Positions 1-8,450 of a stretch of DNA of 64,000 nucleotides are shown in pieces (the stretch's first letter is position 1; each line of letters begins with the position of its first letter). Both the position numbers and the translations under genes were made by a program. Source of the stretch: Streptomyces sp. NBC_00425 (GTDB lineage: Bacteria > Actinomycetota > Actinomycetes > Streptomycetales > Streptomycetaceae); contig NZ_CP107928.1 in the NCBI RefSeq assembly GCF_036030735.1, forward strand, positions 248,001 to 312,000. Direction: 5' to 3'. The notes beneath the pieces were generated by a model. That model was not told the DNA's origin. It saw nothing but the letters and a program-made list of their open reading frames with translations, and did not search any database.

Positions 1-420
1 AGGCCTCTCGCCCTCCTGCTGACGCCAGGGCACTACGGTGACGGCCCTCAACTCGAGCGGGTCCTGGAGCAGGTTTCCGTACCCCGTATCGGCGTCGGAC
101 GGCCTCGCACCCGGCCCGACCGCGTCCTGGCAGACAAGGCCTACACCGCCCGCAGAAACCGCCGCTACCTGCGACGACGCGGCATCCCGCACACCATCCC
201 CGAACGCCTGGACCAGCAAAAGCACCGGCGCAACCGCGGCTCCCGAGGCGGCCGCCCCACCGGCTTCGACAGCGAGCGGTACAAGAAACGCAACACCGTC
301 GAACGCGCCATCAACCGCCTCAAGAGCTTCCGCGCCGTCGCCACACGCTACGAGAAGCGGGCCTACGTCTACCTCGGCACCGTCACCCTCGCAGCCCTCA
401 TGATCTGGCTCCGCACATGA
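1..420 (+). pseudogene. IS5-family transposase, C-terminal half
   Basis: This is an open reading frame entering from the left edge of the window. It encodes about 139 residues of the C-terminal half of an IS5-type DDE transposase. The recognisable block ADKAYTARRNRRYLRRRGI holds the second catalytic Asp, and KKRNTVERAINRLK holds the glutamate helix. The end, LAALMIWLRT, is the usual end of this family. The stop is followed within 20 bases by the broken DUF302 end, so the element seems to have inserted into that gene. The N-terminal half lies outside the window, so the full element could be intact. Confidence 0.8.
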
Positions 421-435
421 TCCGAGAAACAGTGC

Positions 436-592
436 CTAGTCCTCCACGTCGTGGCCGAGCTTGGCCTTGAGGGTGGCCTTGACGTCGATCTCGGCGAGGA
501 CGCCGAAGCCCTGATCACCCAGAGCCTTGTGCACGGCGGTGACGCGTGGTGTCGAAGTCGATGCCGAGGCGGATGGTGCGGTCGTAGGGCAC
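436..592 (-). pseudogene. DUF302 protein remnant
   Basis: The reverse strand starting at the GTG at 592 reads VPYDRTIRLGIDFDTT, the usual N-terminus of DUF302 proteins. After a frame change near 545 it reads KALGDQGFGVLAEID and KATLKAKLGHDVED, also characteristic of DUF302. It then stops at TAG (436-438), directly beside the IS5 transposase end. Both the internal shift and the lost C-terminal half make it non-functional. Its start is fused in frame to the preceding TauE fragment. Confidence 0.65.
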
Positions 593-904
593 GGACCCTC
601 CCGAGTGGCGTGCGCCGAGGTAGCCGCCGAGGAGACCGCCGGCGCCGCAGGAAAGGCCCAGCAGCCAGGTGGGGGTTACGTCGCCGGTGGTGGCGAGGGA
701 GAGCAGCGCGTAGGTGGCCGCGCCGACGATGGAGGTGACGAAGGTGGAGGCCAGGGCGGCGGGTGCGACGGTGGCGACCGGTGCGCCGCGGCCGACGAGG
801 ATCGGGCCGAGCACCGAGCCACCCCCGATTCCGTAGATGCCCCCGGCCACGCCGACGGCCAGGGCCAGCGACGTCGACACGGGCACCGGCGACGACCGGG
901 ACAC
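593..904 (-). pseudogene. TauE/SafE-type exporter fragment
   Basis: The frame opens at a GTG at 904 and encodes about 104 residues of a TSUP (TauE/SafE) sulfite/organosulfur exporter. The motif GGIYGIGGGSVLGPILVGRG followed by VAPAALASTFVTS is typical of the second half of these permeases. There are about three hydrophobic segments where the family has seven to nine, so both ends are missing. The 3' end runs in frame into a DUF302 start. It is probably a deletion product of a sulfur-metabolism locus. Confidence 0.65.
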
Positions 905-964
905 GGCACATCGCCGCGCGACAACTCCCGGACCCGTCCCGGCCTTTTGGCGAGGCAGAAGCAG

Positions 965-1852
965 TCATGTAGGACGGCTGGCTGGCTCGCGGGACCCGAA
1001 GTCGCTGAAGGACTGGATGTGCCCGACGCTGCGCCGGGGTGGTGTTCGGCGCATGATGTCGAGCAGTTCTCGTGGTGTCTGGCTGGAGAGGGCTCGGAAG
1101 TCTCGGTTCATGTGGGATTGGTCGTGGTATCCCGCCAGGCTGGCCAGGTCGGCGAGCGAGTCCAGGCTGTTCGATGCCATGGTCAGGGTCCGGTGGAACC
1201 TGATGATGCGGGAGAGCGTTTGAGCAGGCAACCCGATGTGCTCGCGCAGCAGCCCCTGTATGCGGCGCTGACCGAGGCCGGTAGCCAGCATCAGCTCGCG
1301 TAAGGACACGGCGCCGCCACGATCACGCAGCAGAGCCCAAGCCTTGACCGCAGCAGGCGAAGGAGGCGTCCCGCCTCGGAGCCGCCGGGTGAGCAGGGCG
1401 TCGAGAATCTGCCAGCGGCGGGGCCAGTGCGGTGCGGCGGCCAGTTGTTCGGTGGCGTTTGCAGTCCAGCCGGATCCCATGATGTGGTCCGGGTCGATCA
1501 CTGTCTTCGCCAGGTGCTGCAGGGGAATGTGCAAAAGCTGGTAGGCGCCCAGCGGCGTGAGGTCGACCTCGAGGGCATACCCGGATCCGTCGAAGCCCGC
1601 GAGCGTGGACGTGGTCTGCAACCCTGCGATCATCGCCGGCCACGAAGCGGACGGCACCGGCTGTTCGGGACCGCTGTGGATGGTCAGCGGCTGACCCCAC
1701 GCCAGGAGCAGGGTGACGGTCGCCGAGGGAAGGGTGACCCGCGCGGGCCTCGCGCCCTCCATTCGGTGGCCTCGATAGCCGACGACGATGCCGCGCAAGG
1801 ATGCGGCGGGATGTCCGGTGTACTCGCCGGGCTGGTCGAACGGTTCGGTCAC
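965..1852 (-). CDS. AraC-family transcriptional regulator
   Basis: A 295-residue protein starting at GTG 1852, about ten bases after GGAGGAA on the reverse strand. The C-terminal third holds the two helix-turn-helix units of AraC regulators: a first helix near SLRELMLATGLGQRRIQ and the signature LADLASLAGYHDQSHMNRDF. The N-terminal part resembles the cupin-like sensing domain of Streptomyces AraC proteins and would bind an unknown ligand. It stands alone, with IS debris and the TauE fragment downstream, so its target is unclear. A secreted-protein gene on the opposite strand starts 211 bases away, and the shared upstream region could be its operator. Confidence 0.85.
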   Translation of the reverse strand: MTEPFDQPGEYTGHPAASLRGIVVGYRGHRMEGARPARVTLPSATVTLLLAWGQPLTIHSGPEQPVPSASWPAMIAGLQTTSTLAGFDGSGYALEVDLTPLGAYQLLHIPLQHLAKTVIDPDHIMGSGWTANATEQLAAAPHWPRRWQILDALLTRRLRGGTPPSPAAVKAWALLRDRGGAVSLRELMLATGLGQRRIQGLLREHIGLPAQTLSRIIRFHRTLTMASNSLDSLADLASLAGYHDQSHMNRDFRALSSQTPRELLDIMRRTPPRRSVGHIQSFSDFGSREPASRPT

Positions 1853-2063
1853 TGCTGACGTTCCTCCGCTGTGATTGCGCCTTCGTACAAGACTCCCGGC
1901 GGTCGGTGCCGAAGGCTAGGGCCTGCTCGGTCATCCGGGCAGCCGATGAGAAGCCTGCAACTGCCGGCGGGAGGGCTGAGGCTCACTCTGCGTTGACGGC
2001 GATGACCGGCCGTCGGCAGGACGGGCCTCGACACCGCGGCAACAAACAGGAGGAGATGGACCC

Positions 2064-2459
2064 ATGCCCACGCGAACAAATCGAAGCGGACTCCTCGCCT
2101 TGCTGGCGACGGCCGGACTGCTCGCCGGCGCCTCCCAAGCGGCGGCCTCCCAGCCAGAATCGGCGGCCCCGGCGGCAGCGCGTCAGGCTGCCTCACTGGT
2201 CTACCTGAACACGGTGGTCGACCAGTGGAGCCACTGGACCCCCGACTGGCACAACGAGTCGCACGCCGGCACGTTGTACGCGGGCCGGAGCTACTTCTAC
2301 TGCTACACGTACAGCGTCACCTACACGGGCAACGGCCATACGAGCTCGGTGTGGCTCCGCACGGACGACGACACGGGCAACCGGAACGTGTGGGTGAGCG
2401 ACGTGAACCTCGACCCGTACGGGTTCAGGTACGACGTCAACCTGCTGCCCCACTGCTAG
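2064..2459 (+). CDS. Small secreted protein, possible SH3-like fold
   Basis: A 131-residue protein behind a strong AGGAGGAG site. Residues 1-28 form a Sec signal peptide (Arg at 4, hydrophobic LLALLATAGLLAG, then ASQAAAS). The mature part contains a YFYC motif and the run SSVWLRTDDDTGNRNVWVSD, which resembles small actinobacterial secreted proteins with SH3-like barrels that have a W-TDDD-GN-NVWV signature. It ends in Cys, and Cys residues at about 101 and 131 could pair. It is monocistronic. The function is not known; the fold is an analogy from the motif only. Confidence 0.7.
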   Translation: MPTRTNRSGLLALLATAGLLAGASQAAASQPESAAPAAARQAASLVYLNTVVDQWSHWTPDWHNESHAGTLYAGRSYFYCYTYSVTYTGNGHTSSVWLRTDDDTGNRNVWVSDVNLDPYGFRYDVNLLPHC

Positions 2460-2474
2460 GCCGTTTCCTTCAAA

Positions 2475-2795
2475 TCATCTCGCTGACCAGATGAAGATGG
2501 CGGCGGGGTAGATGGTGGCGGTCGACCAGCTCGCGGCCAGGGCCGGCTTTGGACAGGCCCCGGCGGCGTGCTGGTCTGCTCGGACGATGGTGGAGTCGAC
2601 CGCGAGGCCGGCACGGCGCAGCTCCACGAGCGGAGCCTCGTGCCGACGGGGCCGCACCCCAGCCTCGCGCAGGGCGTCATGGATGCGTTCGACCGTCCCA
2701 TCGTCGTGCCACCACGTGAAGTACCAGTACACCGTCGGCCACGGCGCGAAGTGCCGTCGGCAGCTGCCGCCAGGCACACCCGGTCCGCACCACAT
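2475..2795 (-). pseudogene. IS5-family transposase, internally deleted
   Basis: The reverse strand reads an IS5-type N-terminal block (PWPTVYWYFTWWHDDGTVER, IHDALRE) with the start of the catalytic core, AVDSTIVRADQHAAGA. It then jumps to the extreme C-terminus, ATIYPAAIFIWSAR. Roughly the middle 130 residues are missing, so this is an internally deleted copy. It lies between the secreted protein and a lipoprotein gene. Confidence 0.75.
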
Positions 2796-2800
2796 AGAAG

Positions 2801-3436
2801 TCAGATGCGTTGCGCGGTCAACTTTTTGCCATCTGCCCCGAGGATCAGAATGTTCCTGGCGATGCCATCCCGGCCATGGTCACCGTCCCACCACTCAACG
2901 AAGCTGTGGGCGAGCGTTTCAGATTCAGACTTTCCGGATCCTGCCGGGTAGTCCGTGCTTATTTCAACGTCATAGTCGTGTTCGGTCAGTTGGACTTCGA
3001 TCAGCGCGCGGGTGTGGTCGACTTGCTGTCCTTCGCCCTTGGCGCGAGCCCAGGTACGGAATTGCTCCAGGAGCTTCGCGTCCGGGGTCCGTGTGGTCAC
3101 AGGACCGGTGGGTATCTGCTCAGGGGCGTTGGCGACGCCGTTGAGGCAACCCTGAACCCAGGCGCCACGATCCACCTCGGCAGCACTGCCGGCCCGCAGG
3201 GCCCGCCGCGTGCAGCCGCCCCACACGGTTTCGTGCACGGCCGCACCCTTGCCCGAAGAGTCATAGACCGCCTTGCCCACGGTGTATCCGGCGCGGTAGG
3301 CGGCCACATACGCAGGCATAGCGGTCGAGCGGGACTCAGGCGCAGGCTTGCTGGCAGGCTTGTTGCTGCCGCAACCGACGAGGCCGATCAACGTGGCGAC
3401 AGTGATGCCGAGTACACGGTTTGAGCGGTGATTCAT
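2801..3436 (-). CDS. Putative lipoprotein of unknown function
   Basis: The likely start is ATG 3436, eight bases after GGGGGAG; an in-frame start 30 bases upstream lacks a site. The 211-residue product begins MNHRSNRVLGI and has a lipobox LIGLVGC, so it should be exported and lipidated, with the mature part outside the membrane. The mature chain has a Ser/Lys/Pro linker and a mixed alpha/beta region with two Cys (WGGCTRR, VQGCLNG) that may pair. No family was recognised. It sits alone next to IS debris. Confidence 0.75.
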   Translation of the reverse strand: MNHRSNRVLGITVATLIGLVGCGSNKPASKPAPESRSTAMPAYVAAYRAGYTVGKAVYDSSGKGAAVHETVWGGCTRRALRAGSAAEVDRGAWVQGCLNGVANAPEQIPTGPVTTRTPDAKLLEQFRTWARAKGEGQQVDHTRALIEVQLTEHDYDVEISTDYPAGSGKSESETLAHSFVEWWDGDHGRDGIARNILILGADGKKLTAQRI

Positions 3437-3795
3437 TACTCCCCCTGAGTATGGTCTGTTACCCACTCGATCTTCTGGCAGAACCTTCGCTCCCGCCGGG
3501 CTGAGCTGGCTGGAAACTGCTGCACCAAGTCGGCAACGCCGCCTCGTGCCCTGTCGCGGAGAAGGCCGGGTACGGCGTGGAGGCCGTACCGCCCGCCATG
3601 CCTCCCGCGTATCCCGAGGACGACTATCTGCACGAACGACTGCAGATGGCCGTCACCGTTCCGTCACAAGTAGTTGCCGCACGGAACCCTGCCGCTCTCC
3701 CGCCCTGTCTGCACTCACGTATCACGACCACGCGTACCGCGGGAAACAACCGACGACCGAAACCCGCGGACGAGACGACTCAGGGGGACGACAGC

Positions 3796-4371
3796 ATGCG
3801 GCACAGCAACAGCAACGGCATTCGCAGGGCGGCTCTGGCGACGACGGCGGTCACAGCCGTCGCGGCCGCGGTGACCGGCATCCTGCCCGGCACCGCCATG
3901 GCGGCGAGCACCACCACCTCCACCCCGCCGCCCACCTGCCCGGCCTCCGCCCTCCAGGTCAGCGCCCGGCAGGCCGTGCACCGGCCCGTCGGGACCGGGA
4001 CCGGGGCGGCGGTCGTGCAGTTCACCAACGTCTCCCGCAGGACGTGCGTCCTGAAGGGCCATCCGACGGTCGCGGGCGCCGGGAACGGCTCCCCCGCCCA
4101 CAACACCCCGCTCAAGGTCACCCGCACCGGCGGGGCGGCCACCGTGACGATCCGGCCGCACGGCAAGGCCTGGGTGAAGCTGACCTTCGTCCAGGTCCAC
4201 GGGGAAGCCGACGGCTACTGCGTGTCGGGCAAGGACCCGGTGACGTATCCGACGATGGTCATCGGACTGCCTCACTCCGGGAAGCACCAGGTCGCCCTGA
4301 ACGACGGGGTGTGGGCCGAGTGCGACAACAAGGTGACCGTCACCCCGGTCTCGGCAGTCAAGCCTTCCTGA
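3796..4371 (+). CDS. Secreted DUF4232 protein
   Basis: The frame opens earlier, but the ATG at 3796 after CAGGGGGAC gives a clean 191-residue secreted protein. The signal peptide covers residues 1-37 (twin Arg at 10-11, hydrophobic ALATTAVTAVAAAVTG, then GTAMAA). The mature part has the DUF4232 layout: a first Cys (PPTCPAS), TGTGAAVVQFTNVS, RRTCVLKGHPTV, a later YCVSG and a final WAECDN. These four Cys probably make two disulfides in an immunoglobulin-like fold. DUF4232 proteins are common exported proteins of Streptomyces with no settled function. Confidence 0.85.
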   Translation: MRHSNSNGIRRAALATTAVTAVAAAVTGILPGTAMAASTTTSTPPPTCPASALQVSARQAVHRPVGTGTGAAVVQFTNVSRRTCVLKGHPTVAGAGNGSPAHNTPLKVTRTGGAATVTIRPHGKAWVKLTFVQVHGEADGYCVSGKDPVTYPTMVIGLPHSGKHQVALNDGVWAECDNKVTVTPVSAVKPS

Positions 4372-5081
4372 CCCCACCGTCCCCACACATCGAGCAGCCT
4401 GCACGACGATCGCAACGCCCTGACCTGCACGTTCACGAGGCACTTCGCGCGAGTACTTGTACTTCACTCAGTGTGACCACATCACACGAAGTGGACCAGA
4501 GCCTGGGATCTGACACCACTCGTCGCTCAGACGGGACAGCACCCGGTGTTGTCGGAGAGTGATATCACCGTCCTTCGACACCGCTTGGTGCCTTGCGGCA
4601 GGAGGATCGGTGCGCTTCGTGTGGTGAGGGGTCGCTGGATGCCGCGCATGTCCAAGGTCGATCCGTACGCGGCGTTCCGCCGTGATGCCTGTGCGGGCCT
4701 GTCGAACCGGGTTCTGCAGGCACTGGGGAGCCGGTTTCCGCGCGATGACGACGGCGTTGGCACCGGTGTGGCCGGAGCCGAGCAGCCGGAGACCGGATCG
4801 CCGGTGCAACCGCCGACCGGTGGTCAGCGATGACCGGTCGGCGGTGCGTCCTGTCCGGCTTGCCCGGGGCATTACCGACGAGCCGGCACCACCCGCGTCG
4901 TCGCGGTCACGCCCGGCAGGCCCCGTTCGCCACTCAGTACCAGCAACCCGTCCCGGTCGCCTTGGAGTTCATATCGGAAGACCACCGGCGGCCAGATCGC
5001 TCCCCGCCAAGTGGCCGCCGCTGGGGAATTGCCACGCTTCTGATCCACTTCTTGTGGTCCGGTAACGGCGAGTGGCGGTGC
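4372..5081. other. Region without a recognised gene
   Basis: About 700 bases between the DUF4232 gene and an IS5 remnant. Open frames occur on both strands, but none shows a known family, a credible ribosome site or a signal peptide. The only clear structure is the hairpin at 4809-4845. Confidence 0.5.
4809..4845. repeat. 13-bp inverted repeat
   Basis: The arms ACCGCCGACCGGT (4809-4821) and its exact complement (4833-4845) are separated by 11 bases. No T-tract follows, so it could be a terminator of the G/C-rich actinobacterial type, an operator, or a decayed element end. Confidence 0.6.
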
Positions 5082-5544
5082 TCAGTCCACGAGGAGGACT
5101 TGGCGTCGCAGGAGGTCGAATCCAGCCGGCCGTATCCGTCCCTGTTTGGTGAGTGTGCGGTAGCAGATGAGGGTGCAGGCGATCCTGGTGAAGGGCCAGG
5201 AAGTGGTCGGCTTTGCGTTCGTAGCGGCGGTGCAGGCGTCGACATCCGGCGAGCCAGGACATGGTGCGTTCGATGGTCCAACAGTGGCGGCCGAGCCGTT
5301 GCGAAGTCTCGATGCCTCTGCGGGCGATGCGGTGCTGGATGCCTCGGCCGGACAACCACCGTCGCAGGTGGCTGCAGTCATAGCCCTTGTCGGCGTGGAG
5401 CTTGGCGGGCCGTCGGCGGCGAGGTCCGCGGCGCGAGCGGATGGGCGGGATGCCGCGCACGAGCGGTTCGAGGGCCTGACTGTCGTGCAGGTTCGCGCCG
5501 GAGATTCCGACAGAAAGGGGCAGTCCGGTCCGCTCGGTGATCAT
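5082..5544 (-). pseudogene. IS5-family transposase, frameshifted C-terminal half
   Basis: The reverse strand reads the C-terminal half of an IS5-type transposase: PLSVGISGANLHDSQALEPL, LHADKGYD (second Asp), RGIQHRIARRGIE and IERTMSWLAG (Glu helix). Near 5196 an extra C in a CCC run shifts the frame; the normal end, FTRIACTLICYRTL, continues in the neighbouring frame to the TGA at 5082. The N-terminal half is missing. Confidence 0.8.
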
Positions 5545-5609
5545 AGGGCCTGTTGCGAAAATGGCACGGTCGACTGAAGAGCGGGCTACGCGGCAGGCGC
5601 CGCTTTGTA

Positions 5610-6293
5610 TCAGGCCCTGGAGGGTTGCTGTCCCTGGGAGCCGTCGGCCGCGAGCGGAAGACTGCGCAGCGACAGTGCGCTCGGCGCCGGCAGCGCTCCG
5701 TGGGCCGCCTCGGCGCGGAACGACTGGAGCAAGTACGCCACCAGACGCCGGGACGCCGCACGGTCACCCGGCAATGCGGTGACCAGACCGCAGTGGGACA
5801 ACAGGGCCACGGCAAGGTCGGAGGGGTGGAAGTCGGCCCGCAGCGCGCCCGCCGCCTGAGCCCTGCGGACCAGGGCCATGAAGTCCCGCTCGGCCTGTTC
5901 ACATACTCGCGCGTGTTCTCGCGTGGTGTCCGGAAAGGCCGAGACGAACGCGGCCGGGAAGCCCCGTTCCTCCCGTTGTAGTTCGCAGACCGTCTCGACC
6001 AGCCGCTGGAAGCCCTGCCACGGATCGGGGTCGGCCAGCGCCTCGGTGAGCGCCTGAGCACAGGCGTCCGTCTGGTGCGCGAACGTGGCCCGCACCAGGG
6101 CGTCCCGCGTCGGGAAACGCCGGTACAGCGTCGCCACGCCGACCCCCGCCCGCCGGGCCACGGTCGCCATGGGCGCGTCGATGCCGTGCTCGGCGAAAAC
6201 CACGCGGGCAGCCGAGAGGATGCGCCGCCGGTTGCGCCGGGCGTCCGCCCGCAGACTGTCCTGCCCCGCGATCCGAGAGGATTCCCCCACCAC
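5610..6293 (-). CDS. TetR/AcrR-family repressor
   Basis: A 227-residue protein starting at GTG 6293 after GGAGGTGAG. The N-terminal HTH is canonical: RRNRRRILSAARVVFAEHGI, then MATVARRAGVGVATLYRRFP. Helical ligand-binding sequence follows to about residue 190, and the rest is a loose tail. It is divergent from an NADP-dependent oxidoreductase gene with 105 bases between the starts, the usual arrangement in which the TetR protein represses itself and the enzyme. The ligand is unknown, possibly a quinone or other electrophile handled by the neighbour. Confidence 0.88.
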   Translation of the reverse strand: MVGESSRIAGQDSLRADARRNRRRILSAARVVFAEHGIDAPMATVARRAGVGVATLYRRFPTRDALVRATFAHQTDACAQALTEALADPDPWQGFQRLVETVCELQREERGFPAAFVSAFPDTTREHARVCEQAERDFMALVRRAQAAGALRADFHPSDLAVALLSHCGLVTALPGDRAASRRLVAYLLQSFRAEAAHGALPAPSALSLRSLPLAADGSQGQQPSRA

Positions 6294-6398
6294 TGTCTCT
6301 CACCTCCGGTCAACTGGACGATCTCGTCCGCTTGCCAGCCTACGCTCGGCGCCACGATCCCCCCGCACGGCCACTGTGGCGAAGGTGAGAACACAACG

Positions 6399-7364
6399 AT
6401 GGACGACCGCACGATGAGAGCCGTACTGTTCGACCGCTTCGGCGGCCCCGAGGTGCTGTACGTGGGCCGGGTGCCCCGCCCCGGACCGGCACCCGGCGAG
6501 GTCCTCGTACGCGTGCACGCGTTCAGCGTGAACGGCGCCGAACTGGCCGCCCGTTCCGGTCGGCTCCGCCTCATCACCGGCCGAAAATTCCCGCAGCGCA
6601 TCGGGCTGGACTTCACTGGCGAAATCGCCGCACTCGGCACCGGCGCGACTGGCGTAGCGGTCGGCGACCGGGTGTGGGGCGCCCTGGGCCGCAACTCCGG
6701 ATTCGGCAGCGCCGCCGAGTACGTGACGGTACGGCCCGAGCGGCTCGGCCGGGTCCCGGACGGGCTGGACCTCGTGGCCGCCGCCGCACTGCCAGTGGCC
6801 ACCACGGCCGTCACGGCTCTCCGCGACAAGGCCGCACTGAGCCCCGGCGAACGGCTGCTCGTACGGGGCGCGGCGGGCGGCGTCGGCAACGCCGCCGTCC
6901 AGCTTGGACAGGCGTACGGCGCCGAGGTCACGGCCCTGGCCCGCGCTGCCAACCTCGACTTCGTCCGTACGCTCGGTGCCCACCACGCCGCCGACCACCG
7001 GAACGTGTCCCCTGCGGAACTGGGGCTGTTCGACGTGGTCCTCGACACGGCGGGCACCGACCTGCGTACCGTACGGCGGATGCTGAAGCCAGGCGGACGC
7101 ATGGTCACCATCGCCTTCGACCTGACGCGGCCCGCCGCCTCGCTGGGCTACATCGCAGCCAGCGCCGTCCACGGACGCGGCCGGGTGCGCTTCTTCAGCG
7201 GCAACCCCGAACGTGCGCTCTTCGACGACCTCGCCCGCCAGGTGACAGAGGGGAAGCTGCGACCGGCGGTGGACACGGTCTTCCCGCTGGAAGAGACAGC
7301 GGCCGCACACCGGGCGCTGGAGGCGGGCGGGGTGCGGGGCAAGTACGTGGTCAGGGTCGACTAG
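6399..7364 (+). CDS. Zinc-independent quinone oxidoreductase-type dehydrogenase
   Basis: A 321-residue medium-chain dehydrogenase/reductase (MDR) starting at ATG 6399, with GAAGGTGAG upstream. It has the GroES-like N-terminal half (MRAVLFDRFGGPEVLYVG, GLDFTGEIAALG, VGDRVWG). The Rossmann half contains the dinucleotide loop VRGAAGGVGNAAVQL and ends in GKYVVRVD. Catalytic zinc ligands are absent, as in quinone/enone reductases that use NADPH. It should reduce an alpha,beta-unsaturated carbonyl or quinone in the cytosol. Divergent from the TetR gene, which likely controls it. Confidence 0.87.
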   Translation: MDDRTMRAVLFDRFGGPEVLYVGRVPRPGPAPGEVLVRVHAFSVNGAELAARSGRLRLITGRKFPQRIGLDFTGEIAALGTGATGVAVGDRVWGALGRNSGFGSAAEYVTVRPERLGRVPDGLDLVAAAALPVATTAVTALRDKAALSPGERLLVRGAAGGVGNAAVQLGQAYGAEVTALARAANLDFVRTLGAHHAADHRNVSPAELGLFDVVLDTAGTDLRTVRRMLKPGGRMVTIAFDLTRPAASLGYIAASAVHGRGRVRFFSGNPERALFDDLARQVTEGKLRPAVDTVFPLEETAAAHRALEAGGVRGKYVVRVD

Positions 7365-7385
7365 GGTTTGTTGGGAAAGTGCTGG

Positions 7386-7722
7386 TCACAGCCACTCGTT
7401 GAGGACTTCGACCAACACGGTCGCCTCGTAGCGGACGGCGAGCTTGTCGTATCTCGTGGCCACGGCCCGGTGGCGCTTGAGGCGGTCAATTCCCGCACTC
7501 GACGGCATGCCGCTCGCGGTGGTCGGTTCTGTCGAACTTCGGCGGCCGACCGCCTCGGGAGCCGAGCTTCTGGCAGTTGCGGACCCGGTCGGCGGGGACC
7601 GGGATGGTCGCCTTGATCCCGCGTCTGCGCAGGTAGGCCCGGTTGCGGCGCGAGTCGTACGCTCTGTCGGCCCGCACCCGGTCCGGCAACGGGTGAGATG
7701 CCACCTGGCACGATGCCCTCAT
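7386..7722 (-). pseudogene. IS5-family transposase C-terminal remnant
   Basis: Two reverse frames join to make the end of an IS5-type transposase. PDRVRADRAYDSRRNRAYL and CQKLGSRGGRPPKFDRTD read to a stop near 7486, then LKRHRAVATRYDKLAVRYEA and VLNEWL end at TGA 7386. The frameshift sits where the catalytic Glu motif ECGI-NRLKR should be. The N-terminal half is absent. Confidence 0.75.
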
Positions 7723-7769
7723 GAATTTTCGGTGGCTGGTGAAGGGCAGGCCAGTGACCCGGGTGCCGC

Positions 7770-7905
7770 CTCGGGTGGGCCATCGTCAAGGGCCCTGACC
7801 CACTCCATCCGGCGGAGGTCTTCGGGCTCGATGAGAAGGCCGCGATGCGCCGTGCGGAACTCCGCGCGGGCCCTGCTGGAGCGGCCCCTGGAATCACCAC
7901 GCTCT
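7770..7905 (+). pseudogene. Tyrosine recombinase C-terminal fragment
   Basis: The forward strand reads IVKGPDPLHPAEVFGLDEKA followed by AMRRAELRAGPAG. This resembles the extreme C-terminus (VFGLDEKTAIRYA...AR) of a family of Streptomyces tyrosine-recombinase-like proteins that often sit beside IS debris. Only about 40 residues survive. The match is by recall of the motif and is moderate. Confidence 0.4.
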
Positions 7906-7942
7906 TGAGGGGCCATCGCGTCAGCGATGGCCCCTCAAGAGC
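7901..7942 (-). terminator. Perfect 19-bp hairpin
   Basis: An 18-bp perfect stem (7901-7918 with 7925-7942) extends by one inner C-G pair to 19 bp, closed by the loop GTCA. It lies 45 bases downstream of the SnoaL-like gene on the reverse strand and probably ends its transcript, in the tract-less actinobacterial manner. It could work in both directions. Confidence 0.75.
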
Positions 7943-7986
7943 CCACTCAACAGCCTCCGTCCTGCGAACTTTCGGAGGCGACGGGA

Positions 7987-8352
7987 TCAGCGGGCGGGCG
8001 GGACGAACTCGGGCTGGTCGAGCAGGCGCAGCCAGCTTCCGTCGGACTGACGCCTGACGACCTGCGCCCGCGCGCCGGCCCCGTCCTTGGGTGGGGTCGA
8101 GGTGAGAGCGATGTCTCCGCTGATCAACGTCGGCAGCGGCTGTTCCGGCTCGAAGCGGGGACCGTTGGCCAGCACCTTTTCCCATAGCGCGCGGATCGCA
8201 TCCCGCCCCACCGTCAGCTCGCCGGGCGGGTAGGCCATCACGGCGTCCTCCTCGTACAGCGCGGCGACCCCGGTCGCGTCACCGGCATTGGACCGCTCGA
8301 CGAACAAGCGGGTGATGTCCTCGGGCCGCATCGCTTTCTCGTGCTCCGGCAT
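7987..8352 (-). CDS. SnoaL-like/NTF2-fold protein
   Basis: The start is ATG 8352, five bases after AGGAGG; longer in-frame starts lack a site. The 121-residue product has the NTF2/SnoaL-like pattern: a helix (ITRLFVERSNAGDATGVAAL), the strand YEEDAVMAYPPGELTVGRD, AIRALWEKV, and C-terminal strands ending in LDQPEFV. Members are small cytosolic cone-shaped proteins acting as ketosteroid-isomerase-type enzymes, polyketide cyclases or stress proteins. It is divergent from a LysR gene that is the likely regulator. A hairpin terminator follows. Confidence 0.8.
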   Translation of the reverse strand: MPEHEKAMRPEDITRLFVERSNAGDATGVAALYEEDAVMAYPPGELTVGRDAIRALWEKVLANGPRFEPEQPLPTLISGDIALTSTPPKDGAGARAQVVRRQSDGSWLRLLDQPEFVPPAR

Positions 8353-8450
8353 GGGTTCCTCCTGACGTCGGGCTCCGGCACTTCTCAGCGTGATCGCCCG
8401 GCAATCAGAAGTCCAACAGATGGATCTTCTGCAAACTAGAATTCGCAAGC

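Noticed and set aside
369..968. Arg-rich 199-residue reverse-strand frame
   Set aside because: Antisense or out-of-frame to the TauE/DUF302 pieces and the IS5 end; composition is typical of a shadow frame in high-G+C DNA.
5378..7111. 577-residue reverse-strand open frame
   Set aside because: It overlaps the TetR and oxidoreductase genes in other frames and is Arg/Ser/Pro-rich with no domain.
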